A stretch of 64,000 bases of DNA from Delta-02 sp964513565 (GCA_964513565.1 CAZENE010000009.1:1-64000), one strand, 5' to 3'; shown: positions 10,036 through 19,680, counted from the first letter of the stretch. The notes: generated by a model from the letters alone, not told the origin. Program-made: numbers and translations.

Positions 10036-10094
10036 TTTTTGGTAGAGTTTGGTTCTTTGACAATTGAATATGATATCAATCAGTTACAAGAAGA
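10036..10094 (+). promoter_or_regulatory. CRISPR leader
   Basis: This AT-rich 59-base stretch separates cas2 from the first perfect repeat. Degenerate repeats lie only at the far end of the array, which confirms this side as the leader. It should hold the array promoter, but no convincing -35/-10 pair with normal spacing is evident; TTGACA at 10057 has no good -10. Confidence 0.75.
10074..10086 (+). promoter_or_regulatory. IHF-binding consensus at the leader-repeat junction
   Basis: TATCAATCAGTTA matches the IHF consensus WATCAANNNNTTR at every defined position and ends eight bases before the first repeat. In E. coli, IHF bends the leader at this location to direct Cas1-Cas2 integration. Confidence 0.75.
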
Positions 10095-11288
10095 GTGTTC
10101 CCCGCAGATGCGGGGATGAACCGACCTTGGACTCGGAGAATTCGCCACTATGGGTGTGTTCCCCGCAGATGCGGGGATGAACCGGACGCCCAGTTTCTTG
10201 AGCTTCGCAAGTTCCAGTGTTCCCCGCAGATGCGGGGATGAACCGGTTGTTGGAGGATGAATCCTGCCACCCGGTGAGTGTTCCCCGCAGATGCGGGGAT
10301 GAACCGGCGCGATCACACTCGGGAAAACGACCGTCGTGGTGTTCCCCGCAGATGCGGGGATGAACCGATGCCGTTCAATATGCCAGCGTTGTCAAACTGG
10401 TGTTCCCCGCAGATGCGGGGATGAACCGTTCTGCTATTTGAATGTCTGTAAGGGATATCCGTGTTCCCCGCAGATGCGGGGATGAACCGAAAACGTTGAA
10501 TACGCGTAAGTTTCCCAAGAGGTGTTCCCCGCAGATGCGGGGATGAACCGTTGCCGTGATGCTTGCCGTGAGGCGTGAGGTAGTGTTCCCCGCAGATGCG
10601 GGGATGAACCGTTGGCAAGGACCTGCTGTAAAACGTGATCGAAGTGTTCCCCGCAGATGCGGGGATGAACCGGAGTTATCCCGGCACATTCGTGCGCCAG
10701 ACGTGTGTTCCCCGCAGATGCGGGGATGAACCGTACTCGGTTGCTATTGTGTTGTGTTTCGTGGTGTGTTCCCCGCAGATGCGGGGATGAACCGGTCGAG
10801 GCAACGTGGCTGTAATTGGTTTCCAGGTGTTCCCCGCAGATGCGGGGATGAACCGCCCGATACCGATTGTGCGCTGATCGTGTACCCGTGTTCCCCGCAG
10901 ATGCGGGGATGAACCGTCCTCACCCCCTCTGCCACGGGTGTAACCATCGTGTTCCCCGCAGATGCGGGGATGAACCGGCGAGCTTCTGAGAATCACCGAG
11001 ACGTTGAATGTGTTCCCCGCAGATGCGGGGATGAACCGGACCCTACAAGGATGCTCCTCACCCTTGCGGTGTGTTCCCCGCAGATGCGGGGATGAACCAG
11101 TCGCGGATAGGGTGCCCCGGGATGCCACAACGTGTTCCCCGCAGATGCGGGGATGAACCGGTAATTCAGAAAAAGCCAGTAAGTGCGGGGATGTGTTCCC
11201 CGCAGATGCGGGGATGAACCGCCATCACTTCACCTTTCCCCTTTCCATCCCCTGTGTTCCCCGCAGATGCGGGGATGAACCGTCGCTT

Positions 11289-11388
11289 NNNNNNNNNNNN
11301 NNNNNNNNNNNNNNNNNNNNNNNNNNNNNNNNNNNNNNNNNNNNNNNNNNNNNNNNNNNNNNNNNNNNNNNNNNNNNNNNNNNNNNNN
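11289..11388. other. Assembly gap inside the CRISPR array
   Basis: A run of exactly 100 N. The six spacer bases before it (TCGCTT) and the 26 after it together equal the next complete spacer (11444-11475). The break is therefore at a tandemly repeated repeat-spacer unit of unknown copy number. Confidence 0.9.
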
Positions 11389-12420
11389 CTCGCGCACAAG
11401 GCTTCTTATTGATTGTGTTCCCCGCAGATGCGGGGATGAACCGTCGCTTCTCGCGCACAAGGCTTCTTATTGATTGTGTTCCCCGCAGATGCGGGGATGA
11501 ACCGATGATACTACGGGCACGCCGACGTGGAGCGATGTGTTCCCCGCAGATGCGGGGATGAACCGGTCGAGGCTACGTGGCTGTAATTGGTTTCCAGGTG
11601 TTCCCCGCAGATGCGGGGATGAACCGTCCTCGGCGGGAATCTCGTCACAAACGGCGATGTGTTCCCCGCAGATGCGGGGATGAACCGAAGAAGGACGGCA
11701 CGAGGCGGTTCAGCAGGGCGTGTTCCCCGCAGATGCGGGGATGAACCGCTGAAAAAAGGTTACAGGCGCATCATGGGTAAGTGTTCCCCGCAGATGCGGG
11801 GATGAACCGGTGATGTCTGTCCCCGTTTGCTCCTGCGGGAAGTGTTCCCCGCAGATGCGGGGATGAACCGGTACGCGATCCCGGGTTTCATGTTCGCGGA
11901 TGGTGTTCCCCGCAGATGCGGGGATGAACCGATCGTCAACGTTGACCTCGAGCGTGGACTCGTGTGTTCCCCGCAGATGCGGGGATGAACCGCACAGGCA
12001 AACTCAATCGTGGCGGCTGTACGTGTGTTCCCCGCAGATGCGGGGATGAACCGATAATAAGAATACCTCGGAAATCATTGAAGAAGTGTTCCCCGCAGAT
12101 GCGGGGATGAACCGTGGTTGATAACATTAACTATTTATGATACCTCGTGTTCCCCGCAGATGCGGGGATGAACCGGACGGGTGACATGAATTGAGTATCA
12201 GGACATGGTGTTCCCCGCAGATGCGGGGATGAACCGCGCGGCTCGGCTCCTAATCGTGCTATGAGACAGTGTTCCCCGCAGATGCGGGGATGAACCGGCC
12301 GCAGACCCTATGACTGTGGCTGTTTCGCGGTGTTCCCCGCAGATGCGGGGATGAACCGCCGTCAGACGCCCCGGAAGGATCCACGTTTCAGTGTTCCCCG
12401 CAGATGCGGGGATGAACCGA

Positions 12421-12520
12421 NNNNNNNNNNNNNNNNNNNNNNNNNNNNNNNNNNNNNNNNNNNNNNNNNNNNNNNNNNNNNNNNNNNNNNNNNNNNNNNN
12501 NNNNNNNNNNNNNNNNNNNN
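12421..12520. other. Assembly gap inside the CRISPR array
   Basis: A run of exactly 100 N. The left side ends with spacer, repeat, then A. The right side begins with the last 25 bases of that same spacer, a repeat, then a spacer starting with A. The flanks fit as two contigs overlapping by about 55 bases, so there may be no missing sequence. Confidence 0.85.
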
Positions 12521-13821
12521 ACGCCCCGGAAGGATCCACGTTTCAGTGTTCCCCGCAGATGCGGGGATGAACCGAGCATAAGGAGGATTAACATGAAATT
12601 TTCGCCGTGTTCCCCGCAGATGCGGGGATGAACCGATAGCAGGCGTTCACGTCCTGAATGTCCATAAGTGTTCCCCGCAGATGCGGGGATGAACCGGGCC
12701 TTTCACCGAGAACGATAAACGCATTGCTGTGTTCCCCGCAGATGCGGGGATGAACCGGAGGATTTTACAATGTATGGAAAAGATAGAAAGTGTTCCCCGC
12801 AGATGCGGGGATGAACCGTCTTGCCTGAATTTACGGTATGCATCGAGATAGTGTTCCCCGCAGATGCGGGGATGAACCGGGCAAGGTTTTGAGCATTGCA
12901 CCGGATGCGGGGATGAACCGTTGTTTACGGCACGGTGTCGCGGGGCAACAATGTGTTCCCCGCAGATGCGGGGATGAACCGCCCTGAACGATCAGCAGTA
13001 CGGGGCGCACGCTGTGTTCCCCGCAGATGCGGGGATGAACCGGGCACTGATACCGTCGAGCAAACCAACGGGACGTGTTCCCCGCAGATGCGGGGATGAA
13101 CCGAACAATCCTGGCAATAGTGCGGCTCCCGAGATGTGTTCCCCGCAGATGCGGGGATGAACCGACGACATTGAGGCGTTCACGGTAGACGAGGCAGTGT
13201 TCCCCGCAGATGCGGGGATGAACCGTATTCCGGTCTCTGGAGTCTGGCGTCTGGTGAGTGTTCCCCGCAGATGCGGGGATGAACCGCGCGGGACTATGCC
13301 CCATTTGTCGCGCGGGACGTGTTCCCCGCAGATGCGGGGATGAACCGGCGGGAGAGAATGCTTCCCCGGAGACTACTTTGTGTTCCCCGCAGATGCGGGG
13401 ATGAACCGTAATTGACAATTCTCATGAAAAATTAGTATAAGTGTTCCCCGCAGATGCGGGGATGAACCGCGTATTTTCGATCTGCAAAAGCTGGTGCTTG
13501 AGTGTTCCCCGCAGATGCGGCGATGAACCGTCAGTTACAAGGGGGCCGGGCGGTTCGGTGTAGTGTTCCCCGCAGATGCGGGCATGAACCGGGAGGTAGG
13601 TAAAGGATGACAGTTGAGGTATTGTGTTCCCCGCAGATGCGGGGATGAACCGTGAGGGCCTACCAGAACAACTATGTGGACGAAGTGTTCCCCGCAGATG
13701 CGGGGATGAACCGTACCTGCCCCCTGCCACAAAGGAGAGAGAAGACGCGGGGATGAACCGTCTGATGCCCTCGAAGGAGAGAACAATGCCGAGTGTTCCC
13801 CGCAGATGCGGGGATGAACCG

Positions 13822-14129
13822 TTACCCCGGCTACAAGCTTCCCCTTGGAAGAAGCCAGTTGGGAGACGTAGGCCGGGCGGCAAGCCTGTCGACACCGTTA
13901 ATATATGACCCCGCTGGGAAGACCCCTTCCGTAAGGTGGGGGATGAAAGGCTGGGCAACGCCAAAACCTCTTGACAAGGACTCCGTTATACTAATATAGT
14001 AGAAGCATGACGAAGGTCTACCGTGGGAGCCACGGGAAAGTTATGCCCGGGGAGAGGCGGTGCTGTCAGGTCCCTCGCTGAACCGGGAAGCCCTATACGT
14101 GAGGGCAGGATAGTCCACTGGAGGTATGA
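13822..14129 (+). other. Structured region between array and HU gene (possible IS605-type end or RNA)
   Basis: No gene is seen. Several short hairpins are present: CCCCTTCCGTAAGGTGGGG near 13923, CCGTGGGAGCCACGG near 14031, and GCCCTATACGTGAGGGC near 14091, the last followed by AGGATAGTCCAC. A hairpin opening with GAAGCCC and closing with a TAGTCCAC-like end resembles right ends and guide-RNA scaffolds of IS200/IS605 (TnpB) elements. No tnpB remains, so this could equally be the leader of the HU transcript. Confidence 0.3.
13971..13999 (+). promoter_or_regulatory. Sigma70-type promoter for the HU gene
   Basis: TTGACA at 13971 is followed by overlapping -10 candidates, TAATAT (15-base spacer) or ATATAG (17-base spacer). 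It is the only good promoter upstream of HU and would give a leader of about 125 bases carrying the hairpins noted above. Confidence 0.55.
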
Positions 14130-14417
14130 ATGACCAAAAATGAAATCATTGAAAGGCTAGCCAAAGACACCGCCACCTCAAACGCGGCAGCGGGAAGAGC
14201 GCTGGAAAGCGTTATTGGTTCGATCACGGATGCCCTGACCAAAGGCGATAAGGTCGTTCTTGTCGGTTTCGGTACGTTCGATGTTGTCGAAAGGGCAGCG
14301 CGCAAGGGCCGCAATCCCCAGACCGGCCAAGAGATAACGATCGCGGCGAAGAAGGTCCCCCGGTTCTCCGCTGGCTCCAAACTGAAAGAAGCCGTTAACG
14401 ACGGCAAAAAAGAGTAG
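14130..14417 (+). CDS. HU-family DNA-binding protein
   Basis: HU proteins are small nucleoid proteins that bend DNA as dimers. The 95-residue product starts MTKNEIIERLAKD and has the signature GFGTFDVVERAARKGRNPQTG, including the proline-bearing DNA-binding arm, then AAKKVPRFSAGSKLK. The ATG follows a GGAGG site. It stands alone with its own promoter and terminator. It may be a chromosomal gene at the left edge of the mobile block, or a cargo histone-like protein; sequence alone does not decide. Confidence 0.93.
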   Translation: MTKNEIIERLAKDTATSNAAAGRALESVIGSITDALTKGDKVVLVGFGTFDVVERAARKGRNPQTGQEITIAAKKVPRFSAGSKLKEAVNDGKKE

Positions 14418-14451
14418 ACTCACCCGGTTCATCCAAACAGATAACAAATAA

Positions 14452-14479
14452 AACGGCATGGGTTGAGACCCATGCCGTT
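14452..14479 (+). terminator. Rho-independent terminator after HU
   Basis: AACGGCATGGG and CCCATGCCGTT form a perfect 11-base stem with a 6-base loop, followed by TCTTT. It lies 35 bases past the HU stop and would also face the convergent gene ending at 14507. Confidence 0.8.
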
Positions 14480-14506
14480 CTTTGCTCCTTGATCTCATCA
14501 TGCTTT

Positions 14507-14902
14507 TCATGCCGCTTCGGTTTCCCGATCTGGCATCTTCGGTTTCCGGCATCTCTTTAATGCCTTTTCGGGTTGTTTGTGTGCCTTTGCTTTTTTTCTG
14601 ATAATCTTTCTTTTCAATTTCTGTCTATAGTTGGTCATTGTCTTGCGTCGTTTCTCAAGAAATATATCAAAGATATATTCAGACTCCTGGATCATCTCTT
14701 TGTCCAGTTTTTCAAATACCCTCTCAACAATAAAGGCTCTTGCTGAAGGGGCCAGCATAGCCAGTGCTTTTACAAAACACTGGGAACCGGTATCAACACG
14801 TATGCTCACCCCGAATCGTTTTCCCATGTTTTTACCGCCCCTGGCCTTTTCATCCCAATTTTTAGCCAACGTAGTGATGGCATCACAATCATGGGTTACC
14901 AT
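14507..14902 (-). CDS. Hypothetical basic protein
   Basis: I do not recognise this 131-residue protein. It has an N-terminal globular-looking half and a strongly basic lysine/arginine-rich tail from about residue 85, consistent with nucleic-acid binding. The ATG has a GGAAGG site seven bases upstream. It is the leftmost gene of the accessory block, preceded by a GCTATTT motif 56 bases before its start, which ties it to the same regulon as its rightward neighbours. Confidence 0.6.
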   Translation of the reverse strand: MVTHDCDAITTLAKNWDEKARGGKNMGKRFGVSIRVDTGSQCFVKALAMLAPSARAFIVERVFEKLDKEMIQESEYIFDIFLEKRRKTMTNYRQKLKRKIIRKKAKAHKQPEKALKRCRKPKMPDRETEAA

Positions 14903-14958
14903 TTCTGACCTTCCTTTCAGATGCTGTTCCTGATTTATTGCCGGTTTTCTTCATGGCC

Positions 14959-14965
14959 AAATAGC
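14959..14965 (-). promoter_or_regulatory. GCTATTT motif (copy A)
   Basis: Read on the minus strand, GCTATTTGG lies 56 bases before the start at 14902. It belongs to the element-wide motif set discussed in the findings. Confidence 0.5.
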
Positions 14966-15016
14966 AACACTGTTACTATCATGATGCGCGCAGGCAATCA
15001 AGGCAATGAGGGGGGT

Positions 15017-15048
15017 AATGGGGTCAGTTTGAGCAGACTGACCCCATT
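15017..15048. repeat. Inverted repeat of the GGGGTCAG type
   Basis: AATGGGGTCAGT and ACTGACCCCATT form a 12-base stem around an 8-base loop. There is no clear T-run on either side, so it may be a REP- or MITE-like scar rather than a terminator for the gene ending at 15120. Confidence 0.5.
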
Positions 15049-15119
15049 ATCAAAGAGGGCGGGCGCCGGGGGTTTGGGGCCCGCATTCGGGGTCAAATAA
15101 AGGTGAGGCAAAACATCTT

Positions 15120-15563
15120 TCACATACCGGGAGCGGCATGCTGCGCCTGGTGCCGCTGCTCATCTTCTCTCGGCGTCGGGGGCGATTCTTGGTAACCAAA
15201 CTCCTTACCGGACTTGTAAATGACCTTCGCTTCGTGAAGATAGATCAAGAATTTGGTTTTTCCCTCTTGTGTTTCTTCGTCGCCCGGTGTCGCTGATGTT
15301 TTTTTGTCGTCCGTTACCGGCACGGGCCTCAATACGGGATCTCTGAGTGTTGCTCCGATAAGTCCTTCGACCTTCATTCTGGCCTTGCCGTTTTCCACAA
15401 CTTCAGTCTTTTTTAACAAGGCGAATTTTCCTGCTTCGACCAGTATTGAATCGGAAAAAACTTTGCCTTCGCCGTCCGCTTCATATGCGCCATAAAGCCG
15501 GATGTACTTGCCGCTCTTTGTAACTGTGGCGTCCTTGATTGTAAAATTCGGTTTTTCCTGCAT
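15120..15563 (-). CDS. Hypothetical protein
   Basis: I cannot assign a function. The 147-residue protein has alternating short beta-like segments in the first 75 residues (for example NFTIKDATVTKSGKYIRLYG), suggesting a small beta-rich domain, then a polar linker and a glutamine/histidine/proline-rich tail. The ATG follows AAGGAGG at good spacing. A GCTATTT motif lies 29 bases upstream of the start. It is separated from the upstream operon and appears to be its own transcript. Confidence 0.65.
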   Translation of the reverse strand: MQEKPNFTIKDATVTKSGKYIRLYGAYEADGEGKVFSDSILVEAGKFALLKKTEVVENGKARMKVEGLIGATLRDPVLRPVPVTDDKKTSATPGDEETQEGKTKFLIYLHEAKVIYKSGKEFGYQESPPTPREDEQRHQAQHAAPGM

Positions 15564-15592
15564 TAGATATCCCTCCTTAGTATTTTAAAGAT

Positions 15593-15599
15593 AAATAGC
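15593..15599 (-). promoter_or_regulatory. GCTATTT motif (copy B)
   Basis: Minus-strand GCTATTTAT lies 29 bases before the start at 15563, in the short gap after the gene ending at 15638. Confidence 0.55.
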
Positions 15600-15637
15600 A
15601 TTGTCAGATTATTTCGGACGATTTGTGGAAAACCCCC

Positions 15638-16162
15638 CTACCCTACCCTACCGAGTTTCCCTGAATCAAGAACCGCCGATCCCGCTGACTCGCGGGCCTC
15701 CCTGATTTCGATAATCACGGTGTAGTACTTTATGAAATCCTTGAGGTCAAGGAAGATGTTCGCCGGCGCGTCGCCCATAAAGTCGGCCATGGCCTCCTTT
15801 ACCGCCATGGACGTAAAGGCGCTGGTTACCACGTAAATAGTGCGCGGATGGTCCTGCGCATCATCCAGTATCTGCCTGCAGTAATCATTCAGGACACCGT
15901 CGCCAAAAAGCCCTGCTCCGCCCCAGTCAAAAAAAAGAATATCGAAATCTCTCGGCCTATTCCGGCTCGCCGGGCCGAACGGGGGATCAGAGGTACATTT
16001 CACCCTGTTAAAAAGTATTCCATTAGCAACAAGGTGCAGATTAATAAGACTGTCGAACTCTTCTTCCAACGAGTCGCAACCGTACGTCAGCATGGGATCC
16101 GCGAAATATAAAACCCTGTCCTTCTGGGACGTATGCATTTTAACTCCCCGATTACGTTTCAA
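15638..16162 (-). CDS. Hypothetical protein, possible receiver-like alpha/beta fold
   Basis: No family is recognised with confidence. Alternating hydrophobic strands and helices (RVLYFADP, DFDILFFDWGG, PRTIYVVTSAF) recall a Rossmann- or receiver-like fold with acidic residues after the strands, but no full phospho-receiver signature is present. I used a TTG start because a perfect AAGGAGG lies eight bases before it; an ATG at 16138 with GGGGAG is the alternative (166 residues). It follows the RecD-like gene by 14 bases and is likely in its operon. Confidence 0.55.
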   Translation of the reverse strand: MKRNRGVKMHTSQKDRVLYFADPMLTYGCDSLEEEFDSLINLHLVANGILFNRVKCTSDPPFGPASRNRPRDFDILFFDWGGAGLFGDGVLNDYCRQILDDAQDHPRTIYVVTSAFTSMAVKEAMADFMGDAPANIFLDLKDFIKYYTVIIEIREARESAGSAVLDSGKLGRVG

Positions 16163-16176
16163 ATCCGTGCCCTCCT

Positions 16177-18684
16177 TCAGAACCTTACTGGGTTGAAAAG
16201 CATTGATTCGCCCTCCCTTTCCAGGACACGCTGCATTACGGTGTTTCTCATTGCCTCGTCTTTGTTCTTGCAGGCATGATTAAATGCGTACGTTTCGCCG
16301 ATGAGGATTGCCTTACCCTTTGCTCTCGTTATTGCCGTGTAGAGAAGTTTGTTGTTGAGCATTCTGTAATGTGAGTTGATAACAGGCACCACCACCGCAT
16401 TGAATTCGCTACCCTGAACCTTATGGATGGTCATGGCGTATGCAAGCTGAAGGATCTTGTGTAAATTCTGTTTCTCGTATTCGACATACATGTTGTCACC
16501 GGGATAATACACAAACACCCTGCCCTTCTCGGCCTCGACATGTTTCACCACCCCGAGCATACCGTTATAGACCTTCCGCATATCGGCATCCCCGTCGGAA
16601 ACCCTCTCGAAACCTTTTCTTTTGACGTCAGACGTCCGGTAGCAGAGCATGATCTCGTTTTTGGTGTGAACAACCTTGTCATTGATCCGGGGAGTAAACT
16701 TCCAGGGCGGCTCCTGTGTTTGATTTTCATTGGTTGTCCGGGTATTTACCGCATTACCGCCACTTTGGGCAACCGCCATGGTGCCGCTCGAAACTGTTGC
16801 CGGGGAAGACGGCTTTGCCGGCTCAGGGTTCAATATCTTCCTGAGTTCTTCATTGAGGGATTCGGTACCGAGAAGGCCCCCCTTCATAGGGCTTATTACC
16901 TGGAAAAAAGATATATACCCCATGAGGTCGTCGTTCTTCAGGGCGTCATCGAGCCTTTGCTTTGCCTTCACGGCCATTCCGCGGATGCTGTTCAGGATCG
17001 CCTCGTGATTGCGCTGCCGGAGATCCCCGATCTCCTTGTCGGAAAGTTTCCTTTTTAGCTTGTAGTACCCGGGGATCGTATGATCGACCCAGGAAAAATC
17101 CTTATAGACCCTTTCCTGGTAGCCTGCGGGGACGATGTTTTGCCGGATCTGGTTGGCAAATGTGGTAAGGGCGGCCTTGTCGTCCTGGCGGTGGATAACG
17201 TCAAGCACCGCAACTGGCGCGATGCCAAACTCAATGATGTCGGCGAACGGATTCCCTGCTCCAATAGGCGGCAGCTGTGCCGGATCCCCTACGAAGATGA
17301 TGTGCGCGTCTTTTTTTATGTTTCTCATGAAACTATAAAGAAGTGTTGAATTAACCATCGATGACTCATCGATAAGAACAACATTGTACGGCATTCCGCG
17401 CTGCTCGCCCCTGTAGCCCGCAATAAGGCTGTGTATGGTGGCCGCCTGGTATCCGGTCGTCTTGCGGATCCGGTCGCTTGCTATACCGGACAAAGCGCAG
17501 CACATGATGGAGTCGCGGCCGTAACGCCGCTCGAGCATGTCGAGAAGAGCTTTTGCGATAGTCGATTTGCCGGTACCGGCGTATCCGCACAGGACAAAGG
17601 CATGCTTCCCGGCGTTCATGTCCATAATCGCTTTTTTCTGATCGTACGAGAACTGTATTCCCATTTGCTGTTCTTTACGGGCTATATATCCTTCAATGTC
17701 CTTCATTAGCGGGATCCCGGGATTCGCGGCCCTTCTACGGACGTCATCGATGATATATCTCTCGGAGACGCTATAGAGCCTCAACGCCACGTGGGACTCC
17801 CCGCTGACATCATGAAGGGCATCCTCCCTCTTGAGTTCCTCGATCGTGGAGAGGAACACCGCCGGGTCGACCGGTGGGGCATCATCGGGCTTCAACCTCA
17901 GTTCGTTCATTACCTGCTCAAAGAGCACGTCCCTGTTGACCGCACTGTGGCCACCCCCTTCGGCCAACTCCGCGAGAACGTACTCGATGCAGGACTTGGT
18001 CCGGAAAGGGCTGTCCATAGGTATACCAAGGGCGCGCGCTATGATATCGGCTTTCTTGAACCCCAGGCCCCTGACGCCGGTCAGCAGGTACGGGTTGTTC
18101 CGTATCTGATCAACGTAGTCCGGAACATCCTTGAAGTGCGCCCTCACCTTCTCGATAAATTCTCCTGTCGGGTCCGCAGGCGCCAGGAGATCGGCGATAA
18201 GCCGTTTATTCTCGTTCTTTTCCCTGTCTGACAGGATCCGTTCCAGTCTCTTGCTTTTTATGCCCTTGAATTCAAGAAGGCGTTCCGGTTCCTCTTCAAG
18301 GATCCGTTCCAGCTCCCCTGCCCCGTAATGTTTAATGAGTTCCTCTGCTTTCTTCTCACCCAATCCTTTGACGAACTTGCTCAGGAAGTATTTCAGCTTG
18401 TTCTCGTTGATGGTCAGGGTCTCGAAGTGGAATTGTTCACCGTATTTCGGATGGAGTCTCCTTCTGCCCTGCACGGTGACATTCACGTTCCTCAACTCTC
18501 TTTCCGGGTTTTCACAGACATATCTGCCCAGGAGAGCTATTGTTTCACCCGCCTGGCCCTTCGCGGAGACGATTATCGAACCATTGTCTTTATCATAGAA
18601 AGTGATGTGCTTGATCATCACTGTCAGGGCTTCGAGATCCTTTGCAGATACGGTGTTCCTGCTGGTGGTCGGGTTGAATGCCAT
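16177..18684 (-). CDS. RecD2-like ATP-dependent DNA helicase
   Basis: RecD2 proteins are 5'-3' SF1B helicases acting without RecBC. The 835-residue product has the RecD2 layout: an N-terminal beta domain, helix-hairpin-helix repeats around residues 105-150 (KGLGEKKAEELIKHYG), Walker A GYAGTGKST near 367, Walker B LIDESS near 437, the motif FVGDPAQLPPIG, and C-terminal HKVQGSE near 755 followed by LLYTAITRAKG. I chose the ATG at 18684 (MAFNPTTS) because an AAAGGAG site and a GCTATTT motif lie directly upstream, rather than a start at 18783. It probably aids replication or recombination of the element. Confidence 0.88.
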   Translation of the reverse strand: MAFNPTTSRNTVSAKDLEALTVMIKHITFYDKDNGSIIVSAKGQAGETIALLGRYVCENPERELRNVNVTVQGRRRLHPKYGEQFHFETLTINENKLKYFLSKFVKGLGEKKAEELIKHYGAGELERILEEEPERLLEFKGIKSKRLERILSDREKNENKRLIADLLAPADPTGEFIEKVRAHFKDVPDYVDQIRNNPYLLTGVRGLGFKKADIIARALGIPMDSPFRTKSCIEYVLAELAEGGGHSAVNRDVLFEQVMNELRLKPDDAPPVDPAVFLSTIEELKREDALHDVSGESHVALRLYSVSERYIIDDVRRRAANPGIPLMKDIEGYIARKEQQMGIQFSYDQKKAIMDMNAGKHAFVLCGYAGTGKSTIAKALLDMLERRYGRDSIMCCALSGIASDRIRKTTGYQAATIHSLIAGYRGEQRGMPYNVVLIDESSMVNSTLLYSFMRNIKKDAHIIFVGDPAQLPPIGAGNPFADIIEFGIAPVAVLDVIHRQDDKAALTTFANQIRQNIVPAGYQERVYKDFSWVDHTIPGYYKLKRKLSDKEIGDLRQRNHEAILNSIRGMAVKAKQRLDDALKNDDLMGYISFFQVISPMKGGLLGTESLNEELRKILNPEPAKPSSPATVSSGTMAVAQSGGNAVNTRTTNENQTQEPPWKFTPRINDKVVHTKNEIMLCYRTSDVKRKGFERVSDGDADMRKVYNGMLGVVKHVEAEKGRVFVYYPGDNMYVEYEKQNLHKILQLAYAMTIHKVQGSEFNAVVVPVINSHYRMLNNKLLYTAITRAKGKAILIGETYAFNHACKNKDEAMRNTVMQRVLEREGESMLFNPVRF

Positions 18685-18703
18685 CAAACACTCCTTTGCC
18701 TTT

Positions 18704-18710
18704 AAATAGC
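18704..18710 (-). promoter_or_regulatory. GCTATTT motif (copy C)
   Basis: Minus-strand GCTATTTAA lies 19 bases before the RecD2-like start. The sequence upstream (AACACTTTTT, then GCCGGG) closely resembles that of the copy at 33611. Confidence 0.6.
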
Positions 18711-19291
18711 ACCCCGGCAAAAAGTGTTCTGGCATTCTGCGACAAATGACATTTTTTGCTTGAAGATGAGCACCGCGTCCCAAATCTACCGGAGCGGGGC
18801 ATATTTATCCGACCATTCGGAGAGTCGTCGGCGAAATCGTTTTAAAGAACTCCTGTAAACATTGCGTTTTCCTCTTCTATCAGCGATCCATTGCCGGGCG
18901 AATCCCGTCACGGACGGAAGCGGCAACATTATATTCATTATATTCATTCTGTCTTTGTGCAATATGCACGGCCTGAGCGTCTTTTCACCAATTAAACCAG
19001 CCACCTAATCAAGCGGTGAAGCGCCCTACCCTACTCTTTTCATGTACTCGACTATTAACTCTGCGCGCCCGGAAAAAAGTGATCCCCAGAACCCATTACG
19101 CAACTGGCGTGTCGTTTCAACTCCTTCAGACAAATGCGTGCCACGCTTACACGTCCTTTCTGATCGCCTTGATGGATGGTTGGTATCCGTTTGTTGTGAA
19201 AAACACATGTCATTATCTGAAATAAAGGATAAATAAACGCGAACTAAACGCTAAATATAATTGAGGCTGAAATAAACGCCTTTAATTTCGT

Positions 19292-19309
19292 GTTTATTTC
19301 ACACTATTT
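19292..19309. repeat. 18-base direct repeat, copy 1
   Basis: GTTTATTTCACACTATTT, identical to 19681-19698. It lies in the AT-rich iteron region. Confidence 0.75.
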
Positions 19310-19644
19310 ATTTTTTCTCTTCGCTGTATTTAATCGGATATTCGGGATACCGGAAACGTACAAACCCAACTGCAACAACCTTCTATAGACAGCCGCAATC
19401 GCTGACCACATCGATTTATCCCGTTTTCAACAGCACCTACTATCTTTATATTACTTAAATAAATAATATAGAAGTAATTAAGTACTTTCGTTTCACCGAT
19501 TGGCCAGTTTGCCCCTAAAAACTTCACTATCCGCTCCAAACCATCGAAAACATAGGGACAATGTTGAAAAATGAATGGCAAACATGAAATAAAGACTAAA
19601 TAGAAATGAAATAACGGCGAAATAAACACTAAAGTAAGTATTTC

Positions 19645-19672
19645 TTGACATAATGTGCAATTAAAATATAAT
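19645..19672 (+). promoter_or_regulatory. Consensus sigma70 promoter for the dnaA-like/par operon
   Basis: TTGACA, 16 bases, TATAAT: both hexamers are perfect. The predicted start falls at about 19680, directly on the second 18-base repeat, which would make that repeat an operator for autorepression. Confidence 0.8.
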
Positions 19673-19680
19673 TATTTCAA

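Larger units (their letters stand above)
10095..13821 (+). CRISPR. Type I-E CRISPR array, about 59 repeat units
   Basis: The 29-base repeat begins GTGTTCCCCGCAG and ends GCGGGGATGAACCG; CCCCGC and GCGGGG pair as the Cas6e hairpin. Spacers are nearly all 32 bases (61-base period). I count 57 full-length repeats and two 5'-truncated ones (about 12901-12920 and 13744-13760). Variant repeats begin at 13502 and 13563, and the repeat at 11071 ends in A. Concentration of decay at the distal end fixes the leader on the left. Two 100-N gaps interrupt the array, so the spacer count is a minimum. Spacers starting at 10795 and 11566 are the same apart from one base. Confidence 0.97.

Noticed and set aside
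10080..13964. Several long open frames on the minus strand and some on the plus strand through the array
   Set aside because: They translate the CRISPR repeat over and over (GSSPHLRGT, RFIPASAGNT) and are artefacts of the 61-base period.
15640..15660. Short CCCTA tandem (telomere-like)
   Set aside because: It has only three units at a gene end; similar CCCTACCC words elsewhere in the block do not form arrays.
18786..19004. A 72-codon minus frame
   Set aside because: It has a weak GTG start, no ribosome site and a position in the origin-like region; it could be real but is unsupported.
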